Shown here: one piece after another, positions 44,699-52,997 of the stretch
Layout: every line of letters begins with the position of its first letter
How positions within the stretch are numbered: the stretch's first letter is position 1
Origin: Verrucomicrobiaceae bacterium
GTDB lineage: Bacteria; Verrucomicrobiota; Verrucomicrobiia; Verrucomicrobiales; Verrucomicrobiaceae
DNA length: 64,000 nt
Direction: 5' to 3'
Assembly (NCBI GenBank): GCA_024232965.1
Contig: JACKQF010000001.1
Span: forward strand, 310,001-374,000
Notes under the pieces: model-generated
What the model saw: only the letters and a program-made list of their open reading frames with translations
What the model was told of the DNA's origin: nothing
Database searches by the model: none
Program-made: the position numbers and the translations under genes

Positions 44699-46606
44699 AT
44701 GTCAAACGACCCTACCAACCAAACCGCGCTCATGGAGAAGATCGTCTCCCTCTGCAAGCGTCGTGGCTTCATTTATCAAAGCAGCGAGATCTACGGGGGT
44801 TGCGGTGGCGTTTGGGACTACGGCCCACTGGGTGCGGAGTTGAAGCGTAATCTTCGTGACGCTTGGTGGACGACCATGACTCGCCAGCGCGAGGATGTGC
44901 TCGGGCTCGATGCTTGCATCTTGATGAACCCATCGATTTGGAAGGCCAGCGGGCACGTCGATACCTTCGCCGATCTGATGCGCGAGTGTACGCTCACGAA
45001 CAAGCGCGTCCGCGCAGACCACGTCGATCCCCAGGATGGTGTCGTCCACTCCTATAGCGGCGCAGGCGAAAAAGCGCAGTGGGACCTTATTTTTCGAGCG
45101 ATAAATGGAGAGGAATCTGCAAACGATGTTCTCAAAGAACAGGCAGAATTGTCCGCTCGATATGACGAGTTGATTGCTTCCGGGGATACCTGGGCAGAGC
45201 AGAAAAAAGTCACGCTCGAAAATAAGGGCTACACGCCTCAGAAAATCTCTATTCTTGTTCCTCCCGGAAAACCCAAGGAATCGGCAGACAAAATTGCATT
45301 GGAGTTCTACCGGGCGCAGGGCCTCAAGGATCCAGTGCTAAACTATGCTGGCGCCAAAAAAGTCGAAGGCAGCGTGGATTTCCATCCAGAGACGGGTGGC
45401 GCGCTCGGCCCTGCGCGTCCCTTCAACCTGATGCTCAAGACTTACCTCGGCCCTACCGCGACCGAGGACGATATCACCTATCTGCGCCCGGAAACCGCGC
45501 AGGCCATCTTTGCGCAGTTCAAGAACGTCTTCGATTCGAGTCGCGTGAAGGTGCCCTTTGGTATCTGCCAAATCGGTAAGGCTTTCCGCAACGAGGTGAC
45601 CCCGAAAAACTTCACCTTCCGCAGCCGCGAGTTTGAGCAGATGGAGCTGGAATTCTTCATCAAGCCTGACGAAGCCGTCGAGATCATCTGTGGCGAGGTC
45701 GCTGCCTGGAGTGAAGGCGCAAATCTGGAAGAACCGCAGCCAAACTGGGGCTGGCAGATGTGGCACCGCTACTGGGTGCAGGAGCGCACCCGCTTTTACC
45801 AGAACATCGGTCTCGGCGATGTACTGGAGTACTACTGGCAGACGAACGAAGATCTGGCCCACTACGCCCGCGCTTGTGTGGACATCCTTTGCGAGTTCCC
45901 CTTTGGCACCGAAGAGTTGGAAGGCATCGCTGCACGCGGTGAATTCGATCTCTCCCAGCATCAAAAGCACAGCGGTAAGAACCTAGAAGTTTTTGACGAA
46001 GATCTCAAGAACGCCTCTGCCAAACTCACTCCAGAGCAGAAGGAAGCCTACATTCAAAAGCGGCTCGCTGCCGAAGCCGCCAAGACCAAGGGCGAGCCAA
46101 TGCCTGAGGCAGACGTGCGTGCCTGGTTCGAGCGTCTTTTCAAAGGAAACTACGTCCCCCACGTCATCGAACCCTCTGCCGGTCTTGATCGTATGGCGCT
46201 GGCAATCATCGCCAAAGCCTTCTGCGAGGAACAAAAGGCCGATGTGAATGGCAAGGTGGAGTCCCGCACTTACCTGCGCTTCCACCCACGTGTGGCCCCG
46301 ATCAAGGTCGGTGTTTTCCCATTGCTAAAGAACAAGCCTGAGCTCGTCGCCAAGGCTCGCGAGGTCTATCAGATGCTGAAGAAGCACATGAACTGCTTCT
46401 ATGATGAGACGGCCGCCATCGGTCGTCGCTACGCCCGGCAGGACGAGGTCGGGACGCCCTTCGGTGTCACCATCGACTTTGAGACCCTGGGCGAAAAAGG
46501 CCCCGAACTCGAAGACACCGTCACCCTTCGCCATCGCGATGGCGGGGAGCAAGAGCGGGTCAAGATCGCCGACCTCTTGCCGAAGCTTCTCGCTGCGATT
46601 GGCTGA
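44699..46606 (+). CDS. glyS: Glycyl-tRNA synthetase, alpha2 type, with insert
   Basis: The product is 635 residues and charges tRNA-Gly. It is the class II alpha2 (eukaryote-like/GlyQS) form, with IYGGCGGVWDYGPLGAELK in motif 1 region, FGICQIGKAFRNEVTP (motif 2), QMELEFFIKP, and HVIEPSAGLDRMALAIIA (motif 3), then an anticodon-binding domain (about 520-630). Typical bacterial homologues are about 460 residues. The excess includes a helical segment at about 118-210 (NGEESANDVLKEQAELSARY onward), placed where many homologues have a Zn-binding Cys segment, and another near 420-465. No Cys cluster is seen. The first insert is more A+T-rich than its flanks. Confidence 0.93.
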   Translation: MSNDPTNQTALMEKIVSLCKRRGFIYQSSEIYGGCGGVWDYGPLGAELKRNLRDAWWTTMTRQREDVLGLDACILMNPSIWKASGHVDTFADLMRECTLTNKRVRADHVDPQDGVVHSYSGAGEKAQWDLIFRAINGEESANDVLKEQAELSARYDELIASGDTWAEQKKVTLENKGYTPQKISILVPPGKPKESADKIALEFYRAQGLKDPVLNYAGAKKVEGSVDFHPETGGALGPARPFNLMLKTYLGPTATEDDITYLRPETAQAIFAQFKNVFDSSRVKVPFGICQIGKAFRNEVTPKNFTFRSREFEQMELEFFIKPDEAVEIICGEVAAWSEGANLEEPQPNWGWQMWHRYWVQERTRFYQNIGLGDVLEYYWQTNEDLAHYARACVDILCEFPFGTEELEGIAARGEFDLSQHQKHSGKNLEVFDEDLKNASAKLTPEQKEAYIQKRLAAEAAKTKGEPMPEADVRAWFERLFKGNYVPHVIEPSAGLDRMALAIIAKAFCEEQKADVNGKVESRTYLRFHPRVAPIKVGVFPLLKNKPELVAKAREVYQMLKKHMNCFYDETAAIGRRYARQDEVGTPFGVTIDFETLGEKGPELEDTVTLRHRDGGEQERVKIADLLPKLLAAIG

Positions 46607-47022
46607 GGGGCCTTGGCACGATTAATGAAGTAAGGCTTCGCACTGAAAATAGCGCGGCGAGACTTACGCCCCTCCGATGCGCCGCGTCATCGTGTCCGCG
46701 TGCGGCCCCACCGGGCGCTGGTGTTGGCGCGGGCTCTGGAGGAGCACGGGCTTCCAGTCTGGTTACGGCTGGGGGCCTTCTAGTGTTTGCAGTAGAGATT
46801 CTGCTTCTTGGGAAAGCCACGGTGTGACGAGCTAAAGCGCAGGGCCACGGAGGCGGGGGCCTGCGTTGCTTTGACCGTAGCTTTGGGCATTATCCCGTCC
46901 TGTGAGGTTGGGGAATGGGGGCCGCTCTTGGCGAAGACGTCTGTACGGAACTGGCCCGAACCTTTTGGGTCCGGGCCAGATCGTGATAATTTTGCAATAC
47001 GTTTGAAGCCAGTAGCCCGTGG
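46607..47022. other. Intergenic region with hairpin and a possible esterase 3' remnant
   Basis: In 416 bp no intact gene is supported. A hairpin at 46951-46979 (CTGGCCCG paired with CGGGCCAG, continuing through ACC/GGT after one mismatch) could end the minus-strand esterase gene, but no T-run follows. Just beyond it, the minus strand at about 46930-46950 reads FRTDVFAK in one frame, close to the C-terminal FRTDNFPK of the adjacent esterase. This might be a decayed duplicate end. The stretch 46660-46900 is Ala/Pro/Gly-rich in several frames, without a start or motif. Confidence 0.35.
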
Positions 47023-48639
47023 CTACTTGGTGGCGCGCTTTGGCTTGGTGGGTTGCGCAGGCTTTACAACTGGCGTTGGCGCAGGAACTGCCTTGGGGAA
47101 GTTGTCTGTGCGGAAGGACGTGACTGGGAGACCGTCTTTGCTGTAGAGATTGCAGACGGGATTGTCTGCCCAGGCATAACGCACGGCGATGGGTTTGGCG
47201 ATCTTGGGGCTGCTGACGGCGACGGTGTCGTTGCCGACGATCTGGGCGTCTGCCCATTCCCACTTTTTGTCTTCGCCGCAAATGGCAAAGCCCTTCACCG
47301 TAGGTGCATCGACGGTGCGGATGGCAGAGCCAAAAGTGTCGAGGGTGACAATGGCTTTGTTGCCTTCGATCTTCATCGATTTGAATTCGGGGCTGCGGTA
47401 GGGAAGCTTCATGCCGTAATCTTTGACGAGTGCCCAGCGGACGAGACGCTCGGCAACATCACGTTTGTTCTTGGGGTGGATGTCTGCGTCTTCGCCAAGA
47501 TCGGTGATGACGCACTGACCGCCATTGGGCACCTTTGACATGGTCAAGGTCTGTGCGGCGCGGAGTTCTGCCCAGTCGCTATCGCCAGGGAGTGGTTGTT
47601 CGGGTTTGAAGTCTGCCAGTTGCACCCAGTAGAAGGGGAAGTCGCCCTGCTTCCACTCGGTGCGCCAATGTTGGATCATGAGGGGAAAGAGCTCCGCGTA
47701 TTCAGCGGCGCGGGAGGCGTTGCTTTCGCCCTGATACCAAATGGCACCTTTGATGCCGTAGCCGATGATTGGGTGCAGCACACCTGCATAAAGATTGCCA
47801 GGGCGATGTTGACCCGTCATTGGGTTTTGCGGTCCGCGAGGTGCCTGCGGGACGGGTTTGCCTGCTTTGATGGCTTCCTGACGGGCTTTGGCCCAAGCCG
47901 CGAGTTTTTCTTTGTGGGCGGCGACTTGCTTATCAAAACCCTCTTGGGTGAAGTTGGCTTCATTTTGCTTCCAGGTCTTCATGAGGTCTGCGAAGCGCTT
48001 GTCGCTTTCGAGAACGTCGCGGCGAACCCAGGCCTCTGCGGAGGAGCCGCCCCAGGCGTTGTCGATGAGGCCGACTGGGACATTGAGTATCTCATGCAGC
48101 AGGCGTCCATAGCAAAAACCGACGGCAGAAAACTGTCCAGCGTTGGCAGGGGAGCAGGGTTCCCACTGGCCTTTGAAGTCGTCTTGGATCTCTTGGGTGC
48201 CGACTTGTGGCACGGAGATGAGTCGGATGTTGGGATACTTGGCGGTGGCGATCTCGAGATCTGCATCCCACATGCTGCTGACATTGAATCCCATGTTGGA
48301 TTGGCCGGAACAAACCCAGACTTCGCCCACTAGGATGTTTTTCAGCTCCCGAGTGCTGGTGCCCTTGATGGTCATCGTGGCGGGCTTGGCGTTGGCTGGC
48401 ATGGGATCTAGTTTGACAGTCCACTTGCCTTTGGCGTCTGCGGTTGCGGACTTGGTTTGGCCGGCGAAGCTGACAGTGACCTGGGTTCCGGGATTGTCCC
48501 AGCCCCAGATGGGGTCCGATTGCTTTTGCTGGAGGACCATGTTGTCGCCAATGATGGCGGAGAGTTTGAGCTCGGCTGCGGCATTGCTGGCCAGAGCCAA
48601 GCTGCCGGTGAGAAGTAGGGTGCGTAGAGTTGCGTTCAT
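47023..48639 (-). CDS. Sialate O-acetylesterase-like (SASA) secreted esterase, copy 1
   Basis: The product is 538 residues with a signal peptide (LLLTGSLALASNAAA). A beta-sandwich (about 23-105) precedes the SGNH/SASA hydrolase domain: GEVWVCSGQSNM (nucleophile Ser in GQSNM), GLIDNAWGGSSAEAWV, AIWYQGESNASRA, and DADIHPKNKRDVAERL with the catalytic Asp-x2-His. A C-terminal Ig-like domain follows, ending in a Pro/Lys-rich tail (PAPTPVVKPAQPTKPK). The family removes O-acetyl groups from sugars such as sialic acid or acetylated glycans. It lies 34 bp after its paralogue and is probably cotranscribed. Confidence 0.9.
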   Translation of the reverse strand: MNATLRTLLLTGSLALASNAAAELKLSAIIGDNMVLQQKQSDPIWGWDNPGTQVTVSFAGQTKSATADAKGKWTVKLDPMPANAKPATMTIKGTSTRELKNILVGEVWVCSGQSNMGFNVSSMWDADLEIATAKYPNIRLISVPQVGTQEIQDDFKGQWEPCSPANAGQFSAVGFCYGRLLHEILNVPVGLIDNAWGGSSAEAWVRRDVLESDKRFADLMKTWKQNEANFTQEGFDKQVAAHKEKLAAWAKARQEAIKAGKPVPQAPRGPQNPMTGQHRPGNLYAGVLHPIIGYGIKGAIWYQGESNASRAAEYAELFPLMIQHWRTEWKQGDFPFYWVQLADFKPEQPLPGDSDWAELRAAQTLTMSKVPNGGQCVITDLGEDADIHPKNKRDVAERLVRWALVKDYGMKLPYRSPEFKSMKIEGNKAIVTLDTFGSAIRTVDAPTVKGFAICGEDKKWEWADAQIVGNDTVAVSSPKIAKPIAVRYAWADNPVCNLYSKDGLPVTSFRTDNFPKAVPAPTPVVKPAQPTKPKRATK

Positions 48640-48673
48640 GATAAAAGATGGTGGGATTGCGGGTCGTCGGTGA

Positions 48674-50233
48674 TCAAGGTTTTGGCGCGGTGATCATCGG
48701 AAAGCTATCCGTGCGGAAGGGGGTGACCGGCAGACCATCAGCGCTGTAGAGATTGCAGATTGGGTTGTCCGCCCAGGCATAACGCACGGCGACGGGCTTG
48801 GTGATTTTGGGGTGGCTGACGGCGATCTTGTCATTGGCGATGATCGTTGCCGTGGCCCACTGCCACTGGTGGTCTTCACCACAAATGGCGACGCCTTTGA
48901 GTTCTTTGCTATCCACGGTGCGGATGCTGGAGCCAAAGGTGTCGAGGGTGACGATGGTCTTGTTGCCTTGGATCTGGAGGGACTTGTACTCTGGGCTGCG
49001 ATAGGGGAGCTTTTGGCCGTAGTCTTTGACGAGTGCCCAGCGTGCGAGGCGCTCGGCGACATCCTTTTTGTTCTTGGGATGGATGTCTGCGCCTTCACCG
49101 AGATCGATGATGATGGCTTGACCGCCGTTTTTGATCGCGGTTTGGGTCTTGGTCTGGCTTTCGCGCAGTTCTGCCCAATCGCTGTCCCCGGGCAATGGTT
49201 GCTCGGCCTTGAAGTCGGCCAGTTGGACCCAATAAAAGGGGAAGTCGCCCTGGTTCCACTCTTTGCGCCATTGCGTGATCATCAGCGGGAAGAGGTAGCC
49301 ATACTCATAGGCGCGGCTGGCATTGCTTTCACCCTGATACCAGATGGCACCTTTGATGCCGTAACCGATGGTCGGGCGGAGCACGCCGTTGTAAATATTG
49401 CCAGGGCGCGAATTGCCGCCGAGCAATTGTTGTGGGCCTTGAGGGGCGCGGGGAAGGGGTTGGTTCGCCTTCTTCGCGACCTCAAATTTGACCTTCCAGT
49501 CGGCCATGGCTTTTTCATGATCGGCCTGGGCCTTGGGGGTGTTGAGCGCGGCTTCGCGCTGTTTCCAGCCGTCGAGCATCGATTTGAATCGACCGTCTTT
49601 TTCCAGCACGTCGCGTGGCACCCATGCTTCGCAGGCAGAGCCGCCCCAGGAGTCATTGATGAGGCCGACGGGAACGTCGAGCATCTTGTGTAGCAGTCGC
49701 CCATAAAAGTATCCGACTGCGCTAAAGCCACCCACGGTTTTTGGGGAGCACTCCGTCCATGCGCCTTTGAAGTCGTCCTGGGGCTCTTGGGTGCCAAAGT
49801 TTGGCACAGTGATCAGATGGATCTGTGGGAAGTTTGCGGTGGCGATTTCGAGATCGGAATCCCAGCAACTGTTAACGGCAAACTGCATGTTGGATTGGCC
49901 GGAGCATATCCAGACTTCGCCGACGAGGATGTTTTTCAATTCGCGAGTGCTGGTGCCTTTGATGGTCATCGTCGCAGGCTTGGCATTGGCTGGCATGGCG
50001 TCGAGCTTGACCGTCCATTTGCCCTTGGCGTCTGCTTTGGTGGACTTCGTTTGGCCGGCAAAGCTGACAGTGACTTGGGTGCCGGGGGTATCCCAGCCCC
50101 AGATGGGATCTGCTTGTTTTTGCTGGAGAACCATGTTGTCGCCAATGATGGCGGGCAAGCGAATCTCCGCATTGGCGGTGAATGAGGTCGCGCCAAACAG
50201 GGCAGCGAGCAGCAGGGAGCGAGGGATGGGCAT
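48674..50233 (-). CDS. Sialate O-acetylesterase-like (SASA) secreted esterase, copy 2
   Basis: The product is 519 residues with a signal peptide. It has the same architecture as copy 1: GEVWICSGQSNM, GLINDSWGGSACEAWV, AIWYQGESNASRA and GADIHPKNKKDVAERL. The first 105 residues are nearly identical to copy 1, while the stretch after GQSNM and the segment near 230-290 differ more, and the C-terminal Pro/Lys tail of copy 1 is absent here. Tandem duplication with later exchange is likely. It should act on O-acetylated glycans outside the cytoplasm. The start is the ATG at 50233; an upstream divergent membrane protein gene begins 153 bp away. Confidence 0.9.
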   Translation of the reverse strand: MPIPRSLLLAALFGATSFTANAEIRLPAIIGDNMVLQQKQADPIWGWDTPGTQVTVSFAGQTKSTKADAKGKWTVKLDAMPANAKPATMTIKGTSTRELKNILVGEVWICSGQSNMQFAVNSCWDSDLEIATANFPQIHLITVPNFGTQEPQDDFKGAWTECSPKTVGGFSAVGYFYGRLLHKMLDVPVGLINDSWGGSACEAWVPRDVLEKDGRFKSMLDGWKQREAALNTPKAQADHEKAMADWKVKFEVAKKANQPLPRAPQGPQQLLGGNSRPGNIYNGVLRPTIGYGIKGAIWYQGESNASRAYEYGYLFPLMITQWRKEWNQGDFPFYWVQLADFKAEQPLPGDSDWAELRESQTKTQTAIKNGGQAIIIDLGEGADIHPKNKKDVAERLARWALVKDYGQKLPYRSPEYKSLQIQGNKTIVTLDTFGSSIRTVDSKELKGVAICGEDHQWQWATATIIANDKIAVSHPKITKPVAVRYAWADNPICNLYSADGLPVTPFRTDSFPMITAPKP

Positions 50234-50386
50234 AGGTGGTTGGATTGGAGTGAAGCGATGTAAACGATGCCGACGGGCCCGGGCTATCTGCTGGCTTTGA
50301 ATTCGGAGTCTTTGGGTGTGGGGCGGGAAAGTGGATTCGACTCGGGGGTTGCGTTTTTGGCTGACGTGGATTCTGATCTGGGCTTC

Positions 50387-51520
50387 ATGCCCTTACCGTC
50401 TCTCCCCATCTGGCTCTGGGCCGCCTTATGTCTGGCGGCGATGATGGGCGGACTGTGGCTACATCTGGTGCTGCATCCGTTGCGCCAGCAGTTTTCTCAC
50501 GCGTTGGACATCCTCCGCCTGCATCCTCGATTGCTTGCGCTGGGTTTTGTGGCTTTCCTGTCCGCGATGTTGTGGGGTGGCGATGATCCACGCATGCCTG
50601 GAGGCCGTGCGTTGGCGGATTGGGTGGACTGGTCTGCGTTGCTGGGACCACTTGCGCTGGAATCTGGAGGGCACTTTGCGCTGATGCTGCATCAGGTCGA
50701 TCCTCTGTGGCCGCTGGCGCTGCTACTGCCAGTGGCATTGATTTTGCAGGCGTGGCGGATCCAGGCGCTACCGTTCCGTTACGGGGAAGGTCGCACAGGC
50801 GCAGGGATGCGGAGTTTTTTGCTGTGGGGGTTGGCCGCTTTGTCCTGTGGCTGGGTGGTTTTGGAGGCGCTGAATTTGCGTCAGTTCTTGCCTGAGTGGG
50901 TCCACTCCGTGCAATCCCTGCTACGGGCCTTGGGGGTGGCCCTGGCGGCAGCGGGGGTGCAGGTCTGGATCATTCGATTGGTGGAGGAATGGCAGATGCC
51001 GACGCGCACGGAAACCGCAAAAGATCAGGCTACGGCCTTGGATGCGGTGTTCGCGAGATGGCGCGGAGTCTTGGTGCTGGGCGGCTTCAACGCGCTGTGG
51101 ATGGCGCTCTTTGATTGGGCGCAAGATTCAAATCTGCGCTTGGCACCAGCATTGGTTCTGGAGCCGCTCCTTTTCTTTGCACCGCTGCCGATCGCCGTTG
51201 CCTGTGAGGACGGATTGGGCCTGCCGGAGATCGGCGCGCAGGCTTTGCGGCTGATGGCGCGGGCTTTTTGGGCGCTGCTGGGGCTTGCGATTACGAGTCT
51301 GGTTTTGATCATGCTGCTGCGTTACACAGTGGGCACATTGACTGCGCTGGTGGCTGGGCAGGGGGTTGCGGCAAAACTTGGCATTCAGATCGTGGCTGCA
51401 TTCTCACTTGCGACGGTGCACAACTGGTTGTTTCTAGCAGTGGCGCTGACTCTCGTGCAGCGATTCCCCCGCCAGACCGCCGACTCAACTTCCCCAGATC
51501 CCGCTCCGCAATCTTCATGA
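50387..51520 (+). CDS. Multipass membrane protein of unknown function
   Basis: The start is taken at 50387 (MPLPSLPIWLWAALCLAAMM), directly before the first helix; the frame extends upstream to 50267 but that part is not membrane-like. 377 residues with about eight hydrophobic helices and short loops. Charged clusters lie near LVEEWQMPTRTETAKDQ (about 205-220). No family is recognised. Its stop overlaps the start of the squalene/phytoene synthase gene (ATGA at 51517-51520), so the two are translationally coupled; a role in isoprenoid or hopanoid handling is inference. Confidence 0.75.
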   Translation: MPLPSLPIWLWAALCLAAMMGGLWLHLVLHPLRQQFSHALDILRLHPRLLALGFVAFLSAMLWGGDDPRMPGGRALADWVDWSALLGPLALESGGHFALMLHQVDPLWPLALLLPVALILQAWRIQALPFRYGEGRTGAGMRSFLLWGLAALSCGWVVLEALNLRQFLPEWVHSVQSLLRALGVALAAAGVQVWIIRLVEEWQMPTRTETAKDQATALDAVFARWRGVLVLGGFNALWMALFDWAQDSNLRLAPALVLEPLLFFAPLPIAVACEDGLGLPEIGAQALRLMARAFWALLGLAITSLVLIMLLRYTVGTLTALVAGQGVAAKLGIQIVAAFSLATVHNWLFLAVALTLVQRFPRQTADSTSPDPAPQSS

Positions 51521-52368
51521 CCCCTAGCGCCGAGACATCCGCAGAGATCACCCGCCGCTCCCGGTCGAATCTGGCCTTTGCGTTGCTGTGCCTGCCCAAG
51601 GAGCGTCGGCGAGACATGGTCAGCTTTTACGCCTTTTGCAGGCTGGTCGATGACATCGCCGACGAAGGTCCCCAGTCTATCGAGGAGCGTCGTGCTGAGC
51701 TAGAGCGATGCCGCCGGGCGGTGCTGGAGCCGTCGCAGCAGACCGATCATCCGATCCTGCGCGAGACGGCGGCACTGCCAGCGCGCTATGGTTTTGATTC
51801 GGGGTTGCTGAGTGAGATCATCGATGGGGTCGCCAGCGATCTCGATCACCAGCGCTACGCCACCCTGGATGAGTTGCTGGGCTACTGCTATAAGGTCGCG
51901 TCAGTGGTGGGTCTGGTCAGTATTCACATTTTTGGCCATAAGCATTCGGCCACGAGCGACTATGCAGTGCATCTGGGCTATGCGCTGCAGATCACCAACA
52001 TCATGAGGGATGTCGGAGAGGATGCGCGCGATAACGGTCGCATCTATTTGCCCAACGATCTGATGCAGCGCTTTGGGGTGACGGAGGACCAGGTGCTGGA
52101 AGGACGATCCGATCCAGCCTTTCTGACGCTGATGCGCTATCTTTACGGGCTCGCCCGATCGGAGTACGATCAAGCGCAGGCGGCTTTGCCTGCGGAGGAT
52201 CGCCCAAACATGATCGCCGCCGAAATGATGGCCACGATTTATCGCGAGATTCTCGAAAAGATGCGGGCAGAGAATTATCCGGTTTTTGAAAAACGGGTGA
52301 GGCTGCATCCATTTCGCAAGGGGCTGATTTTGATTACCTCCTTAGCGAAGGGGTGGCTGGGGCGATAG
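51517..52368 (+). CDS. Squalene/phytoene synthase family protein
   Basis: The start is ATG 51517; 283 residues. It is an isoprenyl-diphosphate condensing enzyme with the two Asp-rich motifs FCRLVDDIADEG (about 40) and ALQITNIMRDVGEDARDNGR (about 165), plus IYLPNDLM. HpnD-type (hopanoid) and CrtB-type (carotenoid) enzymes share these; neither can be chosen from sequence alone, and no HpnC/HpnE or phytoene desaturase is in the window. A small trailing helix FEKRVRLHPFRKGLIL is typical of the family. Coupled to the preceding membrane protein gene. Confidence 0.9.
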   Translation: MTPSAETSAEITRRSRSNLAFALLCLPKERRRDMVSFYAFCRLVDDIADEGPQSIEERRAELERCRRAVLEPSQQTDHPILRETAALPARYGFDSGLLSEIIDGVASDLDHQRYATLDELLGYCYKVASVVGLVSIHIFGHKHSATSDYAVHLGYALQITNIMRDVGEDARDNGRIYLPNDLMQRFGVTEDQVLEGRSDPAFLTLMRYLYGLARSEYDQAQAALPAEDRPNMIAAEMMATIYREILEKMRAENYPVFEKRVRLHPFRKGLILITSLAKGWLGR

Positions 52369-52475
52369 AACGTGCTTTGGTGCAAAAGTTCAGCTTGCCT
52401 GAATCTCTGGTTTGAGCTTGCCTGTGGTGCGCCCAACCCCTGGGTGTGTGTTTAGAAACCCACAGCTTAAAAACC

Positions 52476-52913
52476 ATGAAAAGAAACATCATCGCGTGCA
52501 GCATCGCTGCCTCCATCGCAGTCGCAGTTTCCCTCGCCCCTTCCAGCCAAGCGCAGGATGCCGGCAAAGTTGATTTTGAAAAGCAGGTGCTCCCAATTCT
52601 GAAGGAGAGTTGCTTCAAGTGCCATCAGAAGGAACACGAAGAAGACGGCAAGGTGAAGAAGCCCAAAGGGGGCCTTCGTCTCGATGGAGCAGCAATGATC
52701 CTCAAAGGCGGCAAAGAGTATCCAGATGAAAATGTCGTGGCCGGTAAGGCGGACGCTAGCTGGTTGGTCAAGACGATGGAACTCCCAGACACCGACGACA
52801 TGGCCATGCCTCCTGAAGGCAAAGGTGATCGTATTTCTGCTGACAACATCGCTCTCATCAAGAAATGGATCACCGAAGGCGCCAACTTCGGTGCGTGGAA
52901 GGGCGAGGAATAA
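52476..52913 (+). CDS. Small secreted PSCyt1-type cytochrome
   Basis: The start is ATG 52476 (MKRNIIACSIAASIAVAVSL), a signal peptide ending SQA; 145 residues. The haem motif CFKCH lies at about 49, in 'VLPILKESCFKCHQKEHEED', typical of PSCyt1 domains. MAMPPEGKGDRISADNIALI and IKKWITEGANF complete the domain. It should be a soluble periplasmic electron carrier. The gene is monocistronic with a strong terminator 40 bp downstream. Confidence 0.87.
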   Translation: MKRNIIACSIAASIAVAVSLAPSSQAQDAGKVDFEKQVLPILKESCFKCHQKEHEEDGKVKKPKGGLRLDGAAMILKGGKEYPDENVVAGKADASWLVKTMELPDTDDMAMPPEGKGDRISADNIALIKKWITEGANFGAWKGEE

Positions 52914-52952
52914 TCACCTCTCTTTTCTGTCCTGATCGATAGGGACTTCTTT

Positions 52953-52985
52953 TGCCGGGCTCCAGCGATGGGGCCCGGCATTTTT
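52953..52985 (+). terminator. Rho-independent terminator after PSCyt1 gene
   Basis: TGCCGGGC (52953-52960) pairs with GCCCGGCA (52973-52980) around a 12-nt loop and is followed by TTTTT (52981-52985). The pairing is perfect over 8 bp. It ends the plus-strand cytochrome transcript; the convergent gene stops at 52998. Confidence 0.88.
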
Positions 52986-52997
52986 CGTTTGGGTGGG

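Noticed and set aside
46560..46820. 86-codon Ala/Pro-rich minus-strand frame
   Set aside because: It overlaps the glyS end and has no signal, motif or start context.
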